NCBI GenBank assembly: GCA_035503055.1
Contig: DATJTV010000101.1
Span: 1 to 13,839 of the forward strand
Direction: 5' to 3'
Length of the DNA stretch: 13,839 nucleotides
Source: JAKAWQ01 sp035503055
Lineage (GTDB): Bacteria > Pseudomonadota > Alphaproteobacteria > Acetobacterales > Acetobacteraceae
A model generated the notes under the pieces. It saw only the letters and a program-made list of their open reading frames with translations, was not told the DNA's origin and did not search any database. Positions 6,282 to 13,735 of the stretch are shown here, in pieces (positions within the stretch are counted from its first letter, which is position 1; each line of letters opens with the position of its first letter). The position numbers were made by a program, and so were the translations under genes.

Positions 6282-6497
6282 TCAATACAACTCGCGAGGC
6301 GCCGCTGTCCCCCCTTGGTGCAGGTTCGGTTGCTCGGGGGTATTGTTCGGAGTCCCTCGCATCTTCGTGGCGCGCCTTCCCGGTGCAAATTCCTGGACGG
6401 CGAAGCGCTCTGATCAAGCGAGCGGAGATCCGCGCACCCGCCCCTACGTCGGGACCGCCTTCACGCCCGCCGCATAGCGCACATTTCGACCCAGCTC

Positions 6498-7421
6498 TCA
6501 TCGGAACGTCTTCAAAAATCCCTTTACTCCCAGCGGCAGGATTGTCGAGGCACCTTTGCGCAACCGGTTGGCCACCGTGCGGTCGGGTGGGACGAAATCG
6601 CGCCATTCGGTCATCCGGAGGTACCTCTCATACTCTGCCTTTCGCGGATGATTGCAGAGGTAGGTCCACGGCTTCGACCACCCGTTGAAGTGGATGATCC
6701 GCGCTTCCCGCCGCACCGCTTCGACCTCGGCCCGCGGCAGCGGGAGGACACCGGGTTCACGGAAAAATGGCCGTATAACATTCCATTTGTAGTCAAGCCG
6801 CATCCGGCGGTCGTGGAAGCAGCCGTTCAGCGCATCCTGGTCAAGGTCGGGCAAGCGCCCGGGATTGGCGGAAACGTAGCGGAGCACGGTATCCAGGGCG
6901 CGGGTTCGGCGCCATTGCGCGAGGTCTATGAGCAATACGCCGGAGTTGAAATAGCCATCCTCATCACGCATTCCGAGATTCTGCACACCTCGTTGCGAAC
7001 CAGGAATATCGACCGCCCCGAGGAGCGCCCCGCAAAGATCGATCTTCCAGAGCGGCGCCACGCTGCCGACGACCACCATGTCACAATCCAGGTAGAGCAC
7101 GCGATCGACGTCCGCGCCGAAGAACTCCTCGACCCATAGTCGGGTCCAGTTGTCCAGAGTGTAGTGCGCCCGGGGGTTGAGCGGCAGGAGGCGGTCCGGC
7201 GGCGGGGTGAACTGCCGGAACCGCAGCGAGTGATTGCAAAAGATTGCAAGCGAGCGCTGCAACTTCTCTTCGTTCACCGCTTCCCCCTCCCGGCTCACCA
7301 CGACGATGTCGAAGAAGAGGTCCGGACTGTTCGCCAGCAGCGAGGTCAGACAGACGGCCGCATGCTGGAGGAAGAGAGAGTTGGAGCAGAGAAGAATCTG
7401 CGCGCAAGTTCGGTTTGGCAT
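6498..7421 (-). CDS. Family 8 glycosyltransferase
   Basis: About 307 residues. It shows the family 8 landmarks in order: an N-terminal nucleotide-sugar-binding fold, the DxD metal-binding motif in RVLYLDCDMVVVG, YFNSGVLLIDLAQWR about 45 residues later, the LPDLDQDALN acceptor-site motif and IIHFNGWSKPW near the C-terminus. Retaining GT8 enzymes transfer hexoses (glucose, galactose) or galacturonate to lipopolysaccharide cores or other glycans. An ATG at 7421 is directly preceded by an in-frame GTG at 7424; GAG 9 bases upstream of the ATG favours the ATG. It is separated from the sulfotransferase operon by 354 bases that include parS, so it is probably its own transcript. It likely contributes a sugar to the same or a related surface glycan. 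Confidence 0.93.
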   Translation of the reverse strand: MPNRTCAQILLCSNSLFLQHAAVCLTSLLANSPDLFFDIVVVSREGEAVNEEKLQRSLAIFCNHSLRFRQFTPPPDRLLPLNPRAHYTLDNWTRLWVEEFFGADVDRVLYLDCDMVVVGSVAPLWKIDLCGALLGAVDIPGSQRGVQNLGMRDEDGYFNSGVLLIDLAQWRRTRALDTVLRYVSANPGRLPDLDQDALNGCFHDRRMRLDYKWNVIRPFFREPGVLPLPRAEVEAVRREARIIHFNGWSKPWTYLCNHPRKAEYERYLRMTEWRDFVPPDRTVANRLRKGASTILPLGVKGFLKTFR

Positions 7422-7423
7422 CA

Positions 7424-7439
7424 CGTTTCACTCGAAACC
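7424..7439. repeat. Degenerate parS-like palindrome
   Basis: CGTTTCACTCGAAACC matches parS in 12 of 16 positions and keeps both GTTTC/GAAAC half sites, but the central two bases and both outer bases differ. It abuts the family 8 glycosyltransferase start, 1.16 kb from the perfect parS. It may be a decayed second site, an operator for that gene, or coincidence. Confidence 0.3.
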
Positions 7440-7734
7440 ATGCATGGGAGACGGAGACACCGCGGCCGCTCGGAAGCCGCGTGGGGGGTAGCCTGAGCCG
7501 ACGCGTGCGCTTTCGCCGTCCCGGCGGCAGTTTGCGCCTGTTCTTTCGGTGTCGTTACGGAAGTGGCGCAAGAGGGTGAACCGGTTCCGACTTCGCGGAC
7601 GGCCCCATTCGGGAGCGCCGCACTCTGGGAGAGATCATTCTGGGGGCGGCTTTCGAGGGCGACCAGACAATTTCAGGTGAAGCGGGGTTCGCCGGGGGAG
7701 AACGGCGCGCGGGCGGGTGTTGCTCGAAACAAGC

Positions 7735-7777
7735 TTGACACAGTGGCGCAGTCTAAGGCATCAATGATGCTATCATT
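7735..7777 (+). promoter_or_regulatory. Candidate promoter and operator for the phage-like pair
   Basis: A perfect TTGACA hexamer (7735-7740) is followed at promoter-like distance by weak -10 candidates only. A perfect inverted repeat AATGAT-GCT-ATCATT (7763-7777) lies where a repressor could cover the promoter. The stretch is AT-rich against its surroundings. Without a good -10 box this is tentative. Confidence 0.3.
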
Positions 7778-7801
7778 CCAGTTTTATGCGGATAATCGGT
7801 C

Positions 7802-7835
7802 GCGCGGCCCAAGAGCGCAGCGCTCTACGCCGCGC
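7802..7835 (+). repeat. Strong two-part hairpin in the leader
   Basis: GCGCGGC (7802-7808) pairs with GCCGCGC (7829-7835), and inside it AGAGCG (7812-7817) pairs with CGCTCT (7821-7826) around a CAG loop; a small CCA/AC internal loop separates the two stems. Thirteen base pairs in 34 bases is a very stable structure. No T-run follows on either strand, so an RNA structural element or protein-binding site is likelier than a terminator. Confidence 0.5.
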
Positions 7836-8015
7836 GTGGTCTGTTCCCGTGGCGCCGCGGCCACCGCCGCGACGAGGATCCAGGGCATCGGAACGTAGGC
7901 ATTCGCCGGGATTGCTCGCGCGGAAGTCATGAGCTGTTCCGTCGCGCGGCTCGTTTGCCCCGGGGACCGCGGCTCCTTCCATCCTGATACACGCCAACGC
8001 CAAAGGAGGCCAATC

Positions 8016-8585
8016 GTGAACGTTGCCCAATCGTCGGCGAGCACTGCCCTCAGCGCGCTCGATGCGCTCTACAGTTCCGCCACTCTGACGCTCTATCAGG
8101 GCGCCATCCCGACCAGCCCGGAGACAGCGATCGGAACGCAGACGGCGCTGGCCAAGTTCACGTTCGCCAGCCCGGCCTTCGCCGCGCCGGTTTTCACCAG
8201 CCTCCAGGAAGTTGCCACGGCGTCCTTCGCGAGCGCGAGCGTGCTGCCGAGCGCCAACGGGACCGCGTGCTTCGCCCGCGCGGTTGCGAGCACCTACGGC
8301 ACCGTTCTTGCCGACTATACGGTGGGAGCGGCGTGGCAGGCAGGTGCCGCGGTGATCGCCGGGCAGTATGTCATCAGCAACGGCAACACCTATGTCTGCC
8401 AGACGGCGGGGACCACGGCGGCGAGCGGCGGCCCAAGCGGCACCGGCACCAACATCGCCGACGGAACGACGCTCTGGAACTTCAACAACGCCGGCAGCAC
8501 CGACATCGTGATTTCGACGACGGCGCTCAGCACCGGCGTTCCCCTCAGCGTGACGAGCCTGACGCACGCGCTGCCGGCCGTTTGA
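8016..8585 (+). CDS. Phage-tail-like beta-rich protein with an inserted aromatic/Gly module
   Basis: 189 residues, no signal peptide. The GTG at 8016 is chosen for an excellent RBS (AAAGGAGG, 6 bases upstream). Residues 15-60 (LDALYSSATLTLYQGAIPTSPETAIGTQTALAKFTFASPAF) and 160-189 (STDIVISTTALSTGVPLSVTSLTHALPAV) resemble small hypothetical proteins common near phage tail and baseplate genes. Inserted between them, residues about 105-158 carry W-x4-Y-[VI]-x2-NGNTYxCxTxGTT...GPSGTGTxIxDGTxLWNF. This glycine/aromatic motif is found in phage tail fibres and resembles carbohydrate-binding modules. The stop lies 20 bases before the next gene, so the two form an operon. Exact function not recognised; a virion or cell-surface glycan-binding role is inference. 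Confidence 0.75.
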   Translation: MNVAQSSASTALSALDALYSSATLTLYQGAIPTSPETAIGTQTALAKFTFASPAFAAPVFTSLQEVATASFASASVLPSANGTACFARAVASTYGTVLADYTVGAAWQAGAAVIAGQYVISNGNTYVCQTAGTTAASGGPSGTGTNIADGTTLWNFNNAGSTDIVISTTALSTGVPLSVTSLTHALPAV

Positions 8586-8605
8586 ACCGACCCAGGGGGG
8601 CCGCG

Positions 8606-11600
8606 ATGGCAAACGTCGTTCTGCCGACCTTCCCCGCGCTTGCCGCCGGGGCGGTCTTCATCAAGGGCGTTGCCAATAACGGCGGGAGCGCGACCACCGC
8701 GCAGTACGTGACGTTTGCCCATTCCTTCCAGATCGGCGCGCTTACCGAGGGCCAAGGCCTTGCCGGCGATTTCGGTGCCGGCACCGTTCCCTGCCAGGTC
8801 GATGCCAAGACACGCTACCAGGATGGTTCGGCGGCGCACGCGCTGATTACGGTCGAGGCGCCGGCGATTGCGGCCGGCGCCACCCTTTGGGGCCAGTTCT
8901 CGCCCGCGGCGCCGCCTCCCGGCAGCGCGCTCAGCCTTTCTTCCGCGCTCGGCAGCACCACGCTCTCTCTCTCCATGGTTCCTACAGCGCTCCCGGACTG
9001 GGTCGCGTCCAATTCGACGCCGGTCGGGGCTCTCATCCAGCCCACGATCGGAAACGCCGGCGGTTATGCTTTCCAATACTACCTCGACAACGGCATGGGC
9101 GTTTCCGACACGACCGGGACCACGGAGCCCGCCTGGCCGCAGACCGTCGGCACATCGGTCACCGACGGCGGCGTGACCTGGTACAATGTCGGGATCAATA
9201 TCTCCGCCACTCTGGAGGAGAACCTAATCAGCCTCGTGAGCGGGAGCACGGACCTTTGGCTCAGCGGACCGCTCGCCGTGCAGGGCCGCGCGCACGCGGT
9301 TCTCTACGGGGCGCTCCGCGTGCAGGTCGATTTGACCGCCTACGCGGACGGGACGATCTCCGCGGATGTCGTACTCGCCAACGATATCGTCAGTACCATC
9401 ACGAGCGGGCAGCCCGTATTCGGCGGAACGCTCGCCTACACGGCCAAACTGACCCTCAACGGCGCCGTTGCCTATACCAGCCCCGCCCTCATGCACAATC
9501 TCTACGAAAACTGGACATGGCAGGTCGGGACGATCCCGCATTTCGTCAACACATCGCAGGACAACGTTCTTCAGATCATCCACGATCCGAACGATTTCAT
9601 CGCAGCACAGGCGGCGCAAAGCTACGACACGACGCTCGGTGTCGCCGCGACGGTGGCTGACAGCACCTCGCCTCTGCAGTTCGCCCAGGGCTTCATCGGA
9701 ACCACCGGTTTTGCGCAACCTTTCACCAATATCAGCTTCTCGAACTCGCCGATCGTCGATTACGGAATGAGTGGTGTCGGCGGGCGCCCCGATATTGGTC
9801 TGAACGACGCCTGGACGGTCTTCTGGTTCACTACGCAAAATTCCACTTTTCAGGCGATTTCATTCGAGTGCGGCAAAATCAACGGCGGCGTTCCATGGCA
9901 TTTCTGGAACCCGGAGACGGGCGCCTATATCACGACGGACGACCAGCCCTATCTCTGGGCCACGGGCATCGGCCAGACGGCGTACCCGTACACGGCTCAG
10001 TATGGCGGGCTGACGCTCTTTGCGCAGGTCACCGCGGACGCGGATTGGGATCTCGATCCCGCGCATTTTCCTGACCTCGTCTATCTGGATTATCTCCTGA
10101 CAGGACGCAGGTATTTTCTCGATGAACTGAACGCCGTCACCGCCTGGGTGGAGACATCCTGCGCACCCGGCTGGGCGGAGCGGAATTACGCGCAGGGCCT
10201 TATCATGCGGTACGGGCAGGTGCGCGCGACCGCATGGGGGCTCAGGAATATCGTCAACGCCATCTACGCGAACCCGGATGGCACGACGCAGAAGCTCTAC
10301 TTCCGCAGCATGCTCGACAACAACCTCTATTGGTTCCTCACGCAGATCGGAACGTACCAGAGCATCCAGGGGAACGACTGCTTCGGCTGGTATCCGAGCT
10401 GGAACTATGGGGCAGCCTTAGCCGCTTGGGAAGAAGGGTATCTTTCATCCTCGCTTGCGATGGCCGCGATCATGGGGCATCCCATCGCGCTCCTGATCTG
10501 TCAATGGCAGGCGAACTTCTTCGTCGGGCTTTTCTCGAGCGGCACGAATGATCCGCCGACCGGTTTCCCCCCTGCCGATGCCGTTGTCTATGACCTCGCT
10601 GCATTCCAGTTTTACGGGGGGTCAATGAATAGCGGTCAGACACCCTATTGCTGGGGCAGCCAATATCTCCCTTTCCAGAACTGGGCGGCACTTGAGAGCC
10701 TGACGCAGGAATCCGGTCGCTCGAACATCAGCAATGGGGAGGTCGTGTGGTTCGAGGGAACGGACGGAGGGAGCGGATCGTACGGGGACTACGGGCAGTT
10801 GCTCTGGATCACGTTCGCCAATTACATCACCCTCGGCCAGGAAGGCGCGACCGCGGCGCTCAATACGTTGCAGACGATGACCGCGGCGGACGGGACGAAT
10901 GCGCCCTACATTGATCCGGTGAGCTGGGCAGAGGGCCCCCTCACGCAGTTGGTGCCGCGCACGCTCAATGGGTCGCAAATCCTTCCCTTCGCGGCGGCAT
11001 CCAGTGCGGGCGTGATCAATGCCAATCCGGTCGTCGGGCAGACGCTCGCCGCGGGCAGTTTTGCGAACGGAGTGGCATCCACCCTTTCGGTCTCCGGCGC
11101 GGCGATGGTGGGGGTGCTGGAGGCTGCCGGCGTGGTCTCCGTGGTCCAGGGGGTGACAGTGAATCCACTCAGCATCGTAAGCGCAAGCGGCACTGCCGGT
11201 TCCGCGACCGTCGGCAAACCGGCGGGCGGGTGGAATATCGGCAACTGGCTGATCGCGGTGGTTTGCGGGACTGGAAGCACTGCCATCCCGCCGACGCCAA
11301 GCGGATGGACCCTCGTTGATGGCCTGGGTGCGCACGAGAATGGAAACAGCGTCGGAACATCCATCTTGGCCCTTCAGCTTTCAACCGCCGGGCCGGGCAG
11401 CTACAGTTTTCAGAACGGCGCTGAGTCCGGCGCCTGCTGTGTGCTGGTCGCCGAGTATTCAAGCGCGCATGTCTCCGGCGTCGATTCCTGCGCGAGCGCC
11501 TATTCGGCGGCAAGCACCATCACCTGGCCCGCCGTCACCACGGCGAACGCCAACGAAGTCGTCCTCCTCGTCACCGGCGCTTGCTACATTTATCCTGCGG

Positions 11601-12046
11601 CCCCGCCCAGCGGTTACATTCAGGAGATCGAGGCCGAGGCAAGCTATAGCGCTTATGCCTGGCTCGGCGATGCGGTGCAGGTAGGCGCCGGGTCGACCGG
11701 AACGCCATCGGCGAGTTCTTCGGCCTCAGGGAACGTTTGGACCGCGTTCACCGTGGCCCTGCTGCCGACGCGCGGCAGCGCGTCGCTCGCGGGCGCGGTC
11801 GTGATCGACGCACTGAGGGCTGCCGGCAGGCTTGGTCTCGGACCGATCCCGCTGACAGGGGCGACGAATGTCGGCCGCGTCGTTGCAGACTGCGCGCTGG
11901 GCTTGCCGCCCTACTCGGAGCTCGCGGCATCGCTCTCGGTCACGGTTTCCCAGCTTCAGAGCGCGCTCACCACAATCGAGCAGTGGCAGGCGGCCATGGC
12001 TACGGAGGCAACGGCGATCACAGCGGTGCTGGCCGGACTCACGTGA
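8606..12046 (+). CDS. Very large RIFT-barrel/alpha-toroid-like protein, probable polysaccharide-active phage-tail-like protein
   Basis: 1146 residues, no signal peptide. The ATG at 8606 has AGGGGGG 6 bases upstream; the frame is open back to 8267, but that part overlaps the preceding gene and is low-complexity shadow. Apparent layout: residues 1-100, a beta domain (VTFAHSFQIGAL...VPCQVDAKTRYQDGSAAHALITVEAP) like the N-terminal RIFT barrel of rhamnogalacturonan-lyase-type proteins. Residues 150-197 form a module similar to that of the 189-residue neighbour (DGGVTWYNVG). Residues 200-480 are further beta-sandwich. Residues about 480-760 are helical repeats rich in W/Y (RYGQVRATAWGLRNIVNAIY, CFGWYPSWNYGAALAAWEEGY), like an alpha/alpha toroid. 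Residues 850-1055 form a beta module common in phage tail proteins (GNWLIAVVCG...TPSGWTLV). Residues 1105-1146 are a predicted coiled coil. Tail spikes that cleave capsule have comparable architecture; enzymatic activity is not proven here. Confidence 0.78.
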   Translation: MANVVLPTFPALAAGAVFIKGVANNGGSATTAQYVTFAHSFQIGALTEGQGLAGDFGAGTVPCQVDAKTRYQDGSAAHALITVEAPAIAAGATLWGQFSPAAPPPGSALSLSSALGSTTLSLSMVPTALPDWVASNSTPVGALIQPTIGNAGGYAFQYYLDNGMGVSDTTGTTEPAWPQTVGTSVTDGGVTWYNVGINISATLEENLISLVSGSTDLWLSGPLAVQGRAHAVLYGALRVQVDLTAYADGTISADVVLANDIVSTITSGQPVFGGTLAYTAKLTLNGAVAYTSPALMHNLYENWTWQVGTIPHFVNTSQDNVLQIIHDPNDFIAAQAAQSYDTTLGVAATVADSTSPLQFAQGFIGTTGFAQPFTNISFSNSPIVDYGMSGVGGRPDIGLNDAWTVFWFTTQNSTFQAISFECGKINGGVPWHFWNPETGAYITTDDQPYLWATGIGQTAYPYTAQYGGLTLFAQVTADADWDLDPAHFPDLVYLDYLLTGRRYFLDELNAVTAWVETSCAPGWAERNYAQGLIMRYGQVRATAWGLRNIVNAIYANPDGTTQKLYFRSMLDNNLYWFLTQIGTYQSIQGNDCFGWYPSWNYGAALAAWEEGYLSSSLAMAAIMGHPIALLICQWQANFFVGLFSSGTNDPPTGFPPADAVVYDLAAFQFYGGSMNSGQTPYCWGSQYLPFQNWAALESLTQESGRSNISNGEVVWFEGTDGGSGSYGDYGQLLWITFANYITLGQEGATAALNTLQTMTAADGTNAPYIDPVSWAEGPLTQLVPRTLNGSQILPFAAASSAGVINANPVVGQTLAAGSFANGVASTLSVSGAAMVGVLEAAGVVSVVQGVTVNPLSIVSASGTAGSATVGKPAGGWNIGNWLIAVVCGTGSTAIPPTPSGWTLVDGLGAHENGNSVGTSILALQLSTAGPGSYSFQNGAESGACCVLVAEYSSAHVSGVDSCASAYSAASTITWPAVTTANANEVVLLVTGACYIYPAAPPSGYIQEIEAEASYSAYAWLGDAVQVGAGSTGTPSASSSASGNVWTAFTVALLPTRGSASLAGAVVIDALRAAGRLGLGPIPLTGATNVGRVVADCALGLPPYSELAASLSVTVSQLQSALTTIEQWQAAMATEATAITAVLAGLT

Positions 12047-12201
12047 TCTTCATGGCTTCACTTCACACTTGCCGGAGCGACGCAGAGCTTCCGAGCGAGA
12101 GCATTACGCCCAGCCTGCCCGGTCGCCGAAAGGGCGCGGGAAAGGGCGCACGGTATGGTGAGCACGCGGCGCCTCGCCATCTGGCCCACAGTGCTGCCCG
12201 T

Positions 12202-12219
12202 CACGTCGCGAATACGCGA
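12202..12219. repeat. 18-base imperfect direct repeat, copy 1 (left of the FkbM gene)
   Basis: CACGTCGCGAATACGCGA; 16 of 18 bases match the copy at 13481-13498, in the same orientation. The two copies bracket the broken FkbM methyltransferase gene at a distance of about 1.28 kb. Confidence 0.3.
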
Positions 12220-12231
12220 CCGCGTACCCGC

Positions 12232-13120
12232 TCATTGCCGGACCGCAATCGCCCCTATCAAATCGGCGTCGTCCTGCCGGCACGCGACGTAGTTCGGGCC
12301 GACGAAGTCCTCATAGGCGACATCGTAGGCGTGGAAGAGAACTCCGTCGGGCCCGAGCTTGCCAAGGCGGTACCCTCGCGCGGAAAAGAAAGCGTAGGCG
12401 TGCTTTAGCAGGAAATCGCCGACGATAGCGCCACGGTTGTATTCGAATTGGATCAGTCGGATGCGCCCTTCCGAGATCATCGGTTCGAACCCGGAGAGGA
12501 CCTTACCCTCAGCGCCCTCCACGTCGATCTTGACGACGTCGATTCGGTCGATCCCGCACGATGCCGCATAGTCCGCGCCGCGCTGCACACTGCTCCCGAC
12601 CTGTCCGATAATGCTTCGGTCCGTATCAAGCGCTAACATGCTGGAAAGAGCGGTCGACTGATAGAGATTAACCGTGACGGGGCCGGCGACGTCGCCTAGT
12701 CCGAAGCCGTTGAGATGGACTCGCGGTTCTTCTGGCACGCTGGCGCGGAGCTCCGCAAAAGTGGCCGGAACGATCTCGAAAGCGTGGAGATCGGCCCGCG
12801 GGAACACCCCAAAGAGCATACGCGGACCATGCGCCGACATTCGCTCCGACATCGAACACCACACGAAACCGCAGCGAGGACAGGCGATCGAGCAGGACCT
12901 GCTCCCCGTCTTCGGCGAAGGTGTGGACGACATTGTTGGCGCGCTCAAGAAACGCACGACCGAATACGCTTAACGGCTGCGAAAGGTCTCGGCCGCACCG
13001 GCTAACCACGTTATGGGCGATGGTCTCGATCTCTGCCCTGTCGCATCCCGAGAGCACCCACCGTTCCAGAGAGGGAAGATAAACCGCGAGGTTCTTCTTG
13101 AGCTTCTGCATCAAGTTCAT
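12232..13120 (-). pseudogene. FkbM family methyltransferase, interrupted by one frameshift
   Basis: Reading from the ATG at 13120 (GGAG 7 bases upstream), 104 codons run into the SAM-binding motif VVFDVGANVGAWSAYALW (residues 87-104). There a run of four C's (12807-12810, plus strand) shifts the frame; that frame then ends at 12668 in arginine-rich nonsense. Dropping one base of the run joins it to the frame ending at 12232: VFPRADLHAFEIVPATFAEL..., then the FkbM motif IDVVKIDVEGAEGKVLSGFEP and RLIQFEYN. The restored protein has 295 residues, a normal length with all motifs present and no other lesion. The family O-methylates sugars or other acceptors and is common in surface-glycan clusters. 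A recent inactivation, phase variation at the run, or a sequencing error all fit. It converges on the large phage-like gene. Confidence 0.85.
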
Positions 13121-13735
13121 TCATCGCTCCGCCAGTACGTTGGGCGGTCGCCAGCTGGTTGCGGGTGCCGCGCAACGCCACTCATTCCCAAAGTCGCCCG
13201 ACTGACTTGCCCAAGTACCGTCCCGCGTGGGCACGCGCAGGCGACAGGTCAAACCTTTGCCGGCCGGGCGGAGGGAACGGCGACGGTCCGCGCCGCCGCG
13301 ACGGCCAAATTCCCAGTTTGTGGCCCTCGGTACGGCAAGCACAAGAGCCGCCGCACGAGCCTTTTTCATTCCGTTTTTGATATTGTGAAGCTTGCGGGCC
13401 CTGGATCGCGCACACTAGCGTGACCGGCGGTCGCAGCGTGGCGCCTTTTAGCGCCTCGGCCGAGGTCTGATCACGGCCGCCACGTCACGGATACGCGATT
13501 CGGTGCCGGGGGTCGGCCACCCGATCGCGGACGTCTGGTTTTGGCATCGAGCTGTCCGCGGGCATCCACACCGGACTGCTCGGAAGCGCTTCGTACGGCT
13601 CCTGGTATGGGGTCGCCCCCCGGCAGCGGAGCGCGTCGTATCGGAGCATCGTAACCGTGGTGAGTGGGTCACCTTGGCGGGCATGGCCATGGGGACGAAG
13701 CTCTGCGCTCTGTGAGCGAGGCGCGGGGTCTTGGG
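13121..13735. other. Stretch without recognisable genes upstream of the FkbM gene
   Basis: 615 bases. Several open frames cross it on both strands, but they are Arg/Pro/Ala-rich, lack an RBS and resemble no family. The minus-strand frame at 13121-13369 begins MKKARAAALVLAV and abuts the FkbM start, but it has no RBS and loses protein-like composition. An AT-rich patch near 13360-13390 could hold the FkbM promoter. A perfect 12-base palindrome CCTCGGCCGAGG is at 13454-13465. The right part probably belongs to an insertion sequence. Confidence 0.55.
13481..13498. repeat. 18-base imperfect direct repeat, copy 2 (right of the FkbM gene)
   Basis: CACGTCACGGATACGCGA, 16 of 18 identical to 12202-12219 in the same orientation. 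Read on the minus strand, both copies can encode SRIRDV, so they may be scraps of the same former coding or repeat sequence. Confidence 0.3.

Larger units (their letters stand above)
6144..6497. other. Intergenic region with parS and clustered palindromes
   Basis: 354 bases with no credible gene; open frames crossing it have no RBS and no domain-like protein. The half nearest the sulfotransferase (6170-6282) holds four inverted repeats including parS, listed separately. From 6300 to 6497, downstream of the family 8 glycosyltransferase stop, I see no terminator-like hairpin and nothing else recognisable. Confidence 0.7.
7425..8015. other. Long non-coding leader between divergent genes
   Basis: 591 bases between the minus-strand glycosyltransferase and the plus-strand phage-like pair. 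The reading frames here lack an RBS and family-like protein sequence. Recognisable contents are the degenerate parS-like palindrome (7424-7439), a TTGACA hexamer with an inverted repeat (7735-7777) and a strong hairpin (7802-7835). The remainder shows nothing I can name. Confidence 0.6.

Noticed and set aside
6250..6300. Start of an rsmG (gidB) gene, because parS encodes MFHVKH
   Set aside because: On the minus strand the frame stops after MFHVKHEGIQ, and on the plus strand the following residues do not resemble RsmG. The coding look is a by-product of the palindrome.
8267..8605. Upstream extension of the 1146-residue protein
   Set aside because: It lies in another frame over the 189-residue gene, is His/Arg-rich nonsense, and the ATG at 8606 has a strong RBS.
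12480..12500. GGTTCGAACCC resembling a tRNA T-arm
   Set aside because: It lies inside the FkbM coding sequence, and no acceptor or anticodon arm surrounds it.
13121..13369. Small gene starting MKKARAAALVLAV next to the FkbM start
   Set aside because: No ribosome-binding site, no typical signal cleavage site, arginine-rich remainder and no recognised family.
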